Assembly (NCBI GenBank): GCA_020698575.1
Contig: CM036256.1
Coordinates: forward strand, 12,725,908-12,789,907
Length of the DNA stretch: 64,000 nt
Direction of reading: 5' to 3'
DNA from: Bostrychus sinensis
Lineage: Eukaryota > Chordata > Actinopteri > Gobiiformes > Eleotridae
This document shows, one piece after another, positions 57,690-64,000 of the stretch (the stretch's first letter is position 1; every line of letters begins with the position of its first letter). The position numbers and the translations under genes were made by a program. The notes below the pieces were generated by a model, which was not told the origin of the DNA, did not search any database, and saw only the letters and a program-made list of their open reading frames with translations.

Positions 57690-57870
57690 TTCTCCTTTTG
57701 GCTGTTCCCTTTAAGCAGTCACTACAATGAATCATCTGCCTCTGCCCTACCCTCTGCAACCGCTTTTCTCACTCCAACTCCATGTCCTCTTTCACTACAT
57801 CCATAAATCTCCTCTGGTCTTCCTCTAGGCCACCTGCCTGGCAGCTCTAACTTCAGCATCCTTTTAGCAA
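57690..57870 (-). pseudogene. LINE ORF C-terminus and 3' UTR fragment
   Basis: The minus strand reads LELPGRWPRGRP and then, after a frameshift, RRFMDVVKEDME, followed by a 3' tail complementary to CTCCTTTTGGCTGTTCCC. This is the segment downstream of the fragment at 55130 in the same LINE type. It is broken and partial. Confidence 0.6.
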
Positions 57871-57879
57871 TACATTATT

Positions 57880-57985
57880 TGCATGTTTTATTTTACATTT
57901 TCACACAACCCTTTCCTTTTATCCTGAACTAGGACCAGCATAAACAGTACACTGGCTTCTGACACCCTGTGGTTATTGGTGATGG
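57880..57985 (+). repeat. R1 repeat fragment
   Basis: TTTATCCTGAACTAGGACCA, CAGTACACTGGCTTCTGACA and CCCTGTGG follow the R1 core. Confidence 0.5.
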
Positions 57986-58899
57986 TGAAAACAATTGATG
58001 TTGTGCATAGTAAGGACATTGGCATATTGGCATAAATTATCCGGTTCCTCAAGCTAACTGTAAGGCAGGGCCACACAAGTACAGTCTATCAGCTATGAGC
58101 CTCCACATGCAATCCATCCATCACTGAATAAAATGTGGTAATAAAACAATTTAGTGATAACGTCACACTGGCAGCCAGGGTAAGGACATATCAATAATGC
58201 ATTGCGTGTGTTAAGATCTGCATAAATACAAGGTGCTTAATGCAAACAGGACCTATATATCTCTGCAAAGTGCTTAGCAACCACCATTTACTGTGAATGA
58301 CAATGGATTTAAGTAATGTATAAGCAAAATGTCACCTCAAGCCATCTAATCAAACACTACTACTTTACACATGTGACGACTTAACTGATGACCTCAACAG
58401 ACATATTGTACTACTTATATGGCAAATCTGCTGGAAAATTGCATTAAAGCAACTAACCAGTATTCCTCTTGCTGTCCAACCTGGTGTAATACCAAAATCT
58501 GTGACCTAGTATTCCTAACACCCACAGCATAGGTATCCTTTCTACCAATTTGCCACCGTAAAATCTTAATATAGGACATCAAATTGACCCAAGTTTAGTG
58601 CTAGATCTATGGGAACCAGCAATTATCCTCATCAAACATCACTTTCTGGATAATATTTGTCATAAATTACGTCTAATGTCAGCTTTATTCAGTCAATAAA
58701 TAAATTTGTACATCAGTTTTTTTTTTTTTTTAAAGTAAGGTGCCAACTCAATCAGCCACAAACAGTTCACTGGCATTAGTTCATCTGGGCCTTTTTAGGA
58801 AGTCTTAGTGTTTATCCAATCATTTCCTTTCTTAATTAAAACCACAACAGAATAGCCTAGCCTCATTAGCTGCATATCAACATGCTTGGAGAATATGGA
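57986..58899. other. No feature recognised
   Basis: AT-rich with a poly(T) run near 58718-58731. Confidence 0.45.
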
Positions 58900-60240
58900 C
58901 ATATCCCAATCACTGGAAACATGCCAAAGTGTGACACAGCGTTCACATGGTCCATTACAGAGATGCACTGTTATGTCTCTGCAATAAAGAAATCGCTTTT
59001 CCCAACCACATAGTCGGCCGGGTGCTTGTATGTGTGTGTGTGTGACATAACAGCCGGTATGCACAACTGCCATCTCTCACCCACACACTGTCAGCGGGGG
59101 AGCCATGAAGACACACAAACTACACACACTCTTTCGCACTTATAACACACACACACACAAAAAAAGTCAAGAAATCTTCCCTCTCTCTCTCACTCTTTCA
59201 CCATGGCAGACTTGATGAAACTTTTATTAATCATATCTAATTAATGCAGAAAAGCAGTTGAATGGCATACAAACACATTTCTAAATAGTCTTGATGTGTG
59301 ATGAGATGAAATATGCTCGATATTATTTTTGGCCCACACGCTACAAGCCTGTTTGTCGCAATCAGCACTGTTTACTTTCCACTCGACCATGTGATGAGCG
59401 ACTTTTAATTGGATACACCTTGTCACCCCTATCTCGCGTCGGCCGCTAATGCACTCCAGGGATACCTTTTTATTTATACCTTTGTCATAAAGAATTTAGG
59501 TATTCGAGTCATCAGAAGGAGAAAAGCAATGGGTAATAAAATATATAGGTAAATAAATGAATATGTCACTGCAAACCCAGATGACTCGGGCGAGAAGGCT
59601 TTGTTAGCATTTTGCAGCTCTAATTAGCATTGTGAGTTTTGTCTTTGTGGTGGCTGCTGTTTTCTCAGAGGCAGACAGGCATGACAATGGGAAGGTAAAC
59701 GGCTCCCACCAGACTTTAACTCAGTGACAGAGCGCACTGTGTTTGGGCCAATCTTGTTTGTGGAGTATTGACACTGTCTTTCACTATGGGCCCATGGAGA
59801 ATTACTATGATTTATCTTGATAATTAATATTATATTTGTTTTTGTGTATCTGCATGTCAGCCAAAGTTTTACCAAGTTGTAAAAAGCAGATACACACACA
59901 TTAGCACTGTCTCCTAGACATGAAACATGAACCATAACCAGCTAAACATAATCTGTCCTTGAGCAATCTATATGTCATCCCAGGATCCATTACTTATTCT
60001 ATATCCCACATAACCTGTTGGAAAACTTAATTTTTTGTTCAGATGCTCAGATCTCTGCCATCTCTGCGATGTCTGTTCCATTAAAGCAACCTTACTGAAC
60101 GCAATCTCAATATGTTCTCGGTTTTCCCTGCTTCTCTGTTTAAGTTGATAACAAATGGCATTGCTGGCAGGATTGGCACATGGCACAGGTAAGCAGACCT
60201 TATTTTTCAAGGGTGCTGTGCTAGCCGACATTTAATGGAG
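58900..60240. other. Non-repetitive patch, possible conserved regulatory cluster
   Basis: Over 1.3 kb there is no repeat identity apart from short TG/AC runs near 59033 and 59146. The base composition is mixed, and homeodomain-like TAATTAA, CTAATTAGC and GCCGCTAATGC occur repeatedly. Minus-strand ORFs of 61-103 codons show no domain. The texture resembles conserved non-coding clusters near developmental genes, but conservation cannot be judged here. Confidence 0.3.
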
Positions 60241-61539
60241 AACAAAGGGGGAGAGTAGTGTTGTCTAGAAATGGTTTTGGAAGTCATTATGGCAGAGTTT
60301 GGGATCTGTACATTGAGGTAATAAGACTACAGAACTGAATGGTAGAGTTAAAAGACATTTCAATAAACTAAAATACTAAACAGTGACATTACTAAACAGC
60401 TCGTCTTGTTCTTGTGATGAATTAGCCGGACCAGCAGACCCATTAACCAATTATAACAGCTTATCTGAAATCAAAACTACTGGCTACTGGATGCCCTGGT
60501 TTGTTCCTCAGATGGGTTTTATGTTGCGGTTGGTACTGCCCACAGTTTTCTGATTTTCTATAGCTGCAATTCAGAGGTAGTTTTTGTAATTCTCTGTATG
60601 CTCAGATGTTTATTGAAAGCCTCTCACAGCACTACTCAATTTCTTCATTTTCTTACAATCAACATTTTTAAGTTAACAATAAATTTGCATTATTGTATAT
60701 ATCATATGAAACCCAACTTGTGTATCACTGGTATAATACCAGTATTTACTGTATGTTTTATCATCTAGCTTAATGCTCTGCGGTGTAAATGCAATTCCGA
60801 GTACAGTAGTCACTTTTATTCAGTCCTTTTTCAGATACCCAGACCACTTTTCATCTAATACTTCTGGTAAAAAAGCCACTCTATTTCCAACCTTTTTTTT
60901 TTTTTTGCCACACCAATTTTAAGCTTCCACATTTTATTCAGTTCAATTTAGTTTTGTCCAGTTAAAAGTTCCAAGTTTTTGGCTGAGTTCAGATCATCAG
61001 TCCAGTTGTGTCCTCTGTGTGACTTGCTGCTGACTCACTGATCCTCCAGCCCTTTCACCTTCTGCTCTTGGATCTGTACTTTTGTGTCTGACCTTGCCCA
61101 CAGTTACACAACACATTCTGTCATTCTTAAGAGTATTTTCTTTAGTCCCTGACCCCTGCCTATAGCTTCTGCCCTCTGGGAATAGCTACATGTCCTCAAA
61201 CGTCACTTCTGTCCTACAATTGAATGATAATTTGTCTGCAAACAGCTAGTCTGCATCTAATGCTTTGGTCAATTTTGTTAACGTAACAATCCAACTATCA
61301 GATAACCTACTATGTGTCCACTATGTGTTGAGCTTTGAACAGTAGACTGAAATTTGTGAGATTACTAAAGTTCAATCTGCTCAAAGCTTGAGACATGTCT
61401 TCCTTAAGCTGCAAACTGACACCTCCTTTTTACCATTAAAAGACAACTCTAAACTATGATTGAATACAAAGTCTCGTGCAAGGGCTCACATCCCTCATTA
61501 CCTCCATTGCATATTAATTTTTAAAGTTTGAAGTTTTAT
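60241..61539. other. No feature recognised
   Basis: AT-rich, with a T-run near 60892. I see no gene. Confidence 0.45.
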
Positions 61540-61640
61540 GCCGGATGCCCTTCCTGGCGCAACTCTCTCCATTTATTCAGGCATAGGACCAGCACAAGCT
61601 GTACCTGTGGTTGTGACCCCTTGTGGCTGGATTATGGCCT
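61540..61640 (+). repeat. R1 repeat
   Basis: GTTTTATGCCGGATGCCCTT, CTCTCCATTTATTCAGGC and TGTGACCCCTTGTGGCTGGA are a close R1 core match. Confidence 0.7.
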
Positions 61641-62389
61641 CAAACTGCAGTAGAGAACCTGAATATACAATAGAAAATGAATGAAAAATTGAATTGATAT
61701 TTCAGAGTACCCTTCCTAATTCTGTACAGTGTACCTGTCTCATTACTGAGCGGCACAGCGGTACACTTTGTTCTGTTTTGAGTTATGTAAAATGTGCCTT
61801 TTGCTCCTGAGGGCAGAGCAGAGTTGTGGCATGGCCTCGGTGTGGATGAGACCGGCTTCCTGACACCTGTCACAGTCTGCTGTCTGACATTTAGCCCTGC
61901 CACAGCAACAGGCCTGCCTTAAATGAGCTCATTTGTGGTTGCCTCTCTACACAGGCCTGGAGTGTGAGGAGGCCATGGCAGGGTGTCAGCCAGCCACAGC
62001 CTGGCCATGGCAAGAGCAAAAGGCCACAATCACACACTTTTGTCCTGCTGCTGTTTCTTAGTTTTAGCTCTCAGTATGAGCTACTGACCTGACTGCTGTC
62101 GTTTCCTCTTGTGAGCAATGCTGAGACATTTCTTCACTGTAATCCTTCATTTTCCAAAATAGAAAAGCTAAACTCAACGCATTACAGACTGCATGTAGCT
62201 GGTGGTTTTGTGATATGAAGTGAAGCCGTTCTCCAAGTTTGTCGTGTTGGTATGTCATCTCTAACTTATGGCTCATAGGTTGAGGCATTGGTATTGTGAG
62301 TATGGTTATTTGTTAATATTTTACACAGCTTACTAGTAAGGTTTGGTGTTAGCTTTTTCTCAATTACAAAAACTAATGTCAATAAGATA
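61641..62389. other. No feature recognised
   Basis: Minus-strand ORFs of 74-87 codons lack domains. Confidence 0.45.
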
Positions 62390-62480
62390 GCTTTAGACCT
62401 GGATTTTCTAGTTCAGGGGTAAATGTTCTATCCATTGAGCCACAAAGCTATTATATCCTAGATTAGTAGAGTAAACCCAT
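62390..62480 (-). mobile_element. tRNA-derived SINE fragment
   Basis: The minus strand has GCTTTGTGGCTCAATGGATA followed by a TTTACCCCTGAACTAGAAAA stretch and CCAGGTCTA, matching the head of the SINE at 8452-9740 with a degraded B box. Confidence 0.6.
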
Positions 62481-62589
62481 TATTTCCTTTACTGACCCCT
62501 TGTGGCTGGAGTTTGTATTTTTGGGCCTGGCTTGCAATAGTACAAAAACCTTGATCCACAAAGTATTCTTAATCAACACAAAAAACTAA

Positions 62590-62800
62590 TAATTTCTTCA
62601 TGGCCTTTGAAACTATGGATCTTAGATAGACAGGGTACTCCCTGAACAGTGGCTGGTTAGTTACAGGGCAGACACTTAGACATGCAGTGGCAGACAACCA
62701 TTCACTCTCACATTCATTCTCTGTGGGATCATCTGGAGTCGCCTAATACATGCATCTCTTTCAAGGGAGGGAGGAAGCAAGAAAGACCTCTCAACCTCCC
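62590..62800 (+). repeat. R1-related repeat fragment
   Basis: GACAACCATTCACTCTCACA, CATCTGGAGTCGCCTAATAC and AAGGGAGGGAGGAAGCAAGA follow the distal R1 part seen at 1200-1320. Confidence 0.55.
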
Positions 62801-63714
62801 AGCTGAAAAGCCAGAGCGCTAACTGCTCTGCCTTTTGTTCAAAGGATATGAAATGAAATGACAATGTTGTTCAACAAATTGTAAAACTCAAGGTTCATTT
62901 CCAACGTGAGGATATCATTGTCCATTTTTCAAACGTGGCTATTTGGCCATTTTTCCAACTTCCTGAGGACCATATGAATGGCCCATAATCTCCTCTGAAT
63001 GAATGATACCTCCGAAGTGAAAGGTCTCCATGACAACCACCTGTGATGTGCCGTATCCTCACTCCAGTCCCGGTAGAGCTGTGATTGATGAGAGGCTCTA
63101 GTGCTTTGCTCCGACCAGCTTCCTTTAATGCTGCATGTGTCAGGCCTGCCTCGGGCCCCTCCACAAGATCTTGCCTCCAGCTAATATCCTCAGTGGCCAA
63201 ACCTAGCTCTGCTCCTGCTGGGGAAAGACTGGAATGAGCACTCTACATACAAAAGCTACTAGCTAGAGACTGCTGTCTGTCTTAGCCTCTTTCACACACA
63301 TCCTGAACATGTAATTAAACCAGTCAACAGATGATGTGTTTGTATTTGTGTAGGAATAACAGCAAGGCTAAGAATAGTAAGTAAATGGAATTATCTGATT
63401 GTCGCCTTAAAGGGAGTGAGCTGTTTAATTTTTCTTGCCTGAAGCATTGACGCACTTCTTATCTGCTACCCCAGTGCTATGCATTACAATACAGTGCACA
63501 TTCAACATGCTTACTACTTTCACTAAATGTCTGTCTTCTTTAGGACAGAGCCCCAATTGACACCAAGGACAACAAGCACCCTCACATAAAAGAGCCAACT
63601 GAAATCTGGAAACAGGCCCATCGTACTGTAAACCTCCTGGCCATCTGCCGAGCCATGGGTTCATACATGTGAATAACGCTGGGAGGATGTCTGCACGAGA
63701 TGTGTTCAAACGTG
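62801..63714. other. No gene recognised
   Basis: Minus-strand ORFs of 101 (62895-63200) and 118 codons (63425-63781) have no recognisable domain. The part 62930-63080 is complex and could be a conserved element. Confidence 0.35.
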
Positions 63715-63850
63715 AAAAGATTGTGGTTTTACTGAGTGTACAGAGTGGGGCATGATGGCTGTTTAGCACGACTGTTAGCATTACGAAGCTAACAACTACT
63801 TTTCACTGATGGCAGTTTAAGCCCTGAAATTATCACTACACGTAGTTGAA
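63715..63850 (-). mobile_element. MITE subfamily A fragment
   Basis: GGCTGTTTAGCACGACTGTT, AGCATTACGAAGCTAACAAC and CAGTTTAAGCCCTGAAAT align with 39930-40020. Beyond it to 64000 nothing is recognised. Confidence 0.55.
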
Positions 63851-64000
63851 CATACGAGCATCATAACGTTAGTCTGGTACCTCATTGTTTGAATTTAATT
63901 TCTATGAGCGGAACAATCACCGACGGAGTAACTAATCAGAGAAACAAAGGGTGTGACATACGCAGTGCGCCATTGACCTGTAGTCCAAACAAACATGGCA

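Noticed and set aside
59669..59694. 26-nt microexon with TTTTCTCAG and GTAAAC
   Set aside because: Too short, not a multiple of three, and no neighbouring coding sequence.
63990..64000. ATGGC at the window edge as a gene start
   Set aside because: Only a few bases are available and no promoter is clear; it cannot be judged.

Overview
The window looks like AT-rich, repeat-dense noncoding DNA from a teleost fish. It has no bacterial-style gene packing, it carries many interspersed repeats of types common in fish genomes, and it has microsatellites and spliceosomal splice signals. I could not recognise any complete host gene. No rRNA, functional tRNA or CRISPR array was seen.

The main item is one apparently complete DNA transposon at 45436-53985 (8,550 bp). 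Its ends are matching inverted repeats, CACTCTAAGAAATGAAA, 17 bp perfect and 23/27 with mismatches. A TG dinucleotide lies on both sides as a likely 2-bp target duplication. Inside are a CpG-rich leader with NRF1 and CRE-like motifs and several splice donors, then two same-strand genes. Gene 1 is an uninterrupted 895-codon ORF with four C2H2-like zinc fingers and a CACTA/EnSpm (CMC superfamily) DDE transposase core. Gene 2 is a four-exon ORF (519 aa) with a PB1-like N-terminus, of the kind often labelled SAMD3-like in fish genomes. Both genes are preceded within 12 bp by a 3' splice site, and the only AATAAA I found downstream lies after gene 2. This suggests alternative splicing from a shared leader, like TnpA and TnpD of maize En/Spm. 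The element looks intact and recent.

The rest is layered repeats. From left to right: a MITE family with TTAAAGG-type ends in two subfamilies (1-478, 4350-5038, 11617-11862, 14710-15225, 16500-17066, 17836-18727, 35345-35683, 39724-40170, 56020-56410, 63715-63850); hAT-type MITEs, most with identifiable target duplications (5936-6458, 6554-7565, 8550-9690, 21625-22090, 22856-23258, 27428-27635, 42783-43258, 43921-44820); a tRNA-derived SINE (8452-9740, 18895-19045, 62390-62480); a second MITE family (28422-28911, 42700-43600); LTR-like sequence (18304-18664, 24084-24460); LINE reverse-transcriptase tails (55130-55275, 57690-57870); and a 100-300 bp LINE-3'-end-like repeat, called R1 here, scattered throughout. 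Several insertions are nested, which gives a relative chronology.

Between repeats there are non-repetitive, CpG-containing patches (19300-19830, 31680-32340, 37385-37690, 39100-39265, 58900-60240) that could be conserved regulatory elements. One good candidate protein-coding exon lies at 15542-15646 (+). These are inferences that comparative alignment or RNA-seq could settle.
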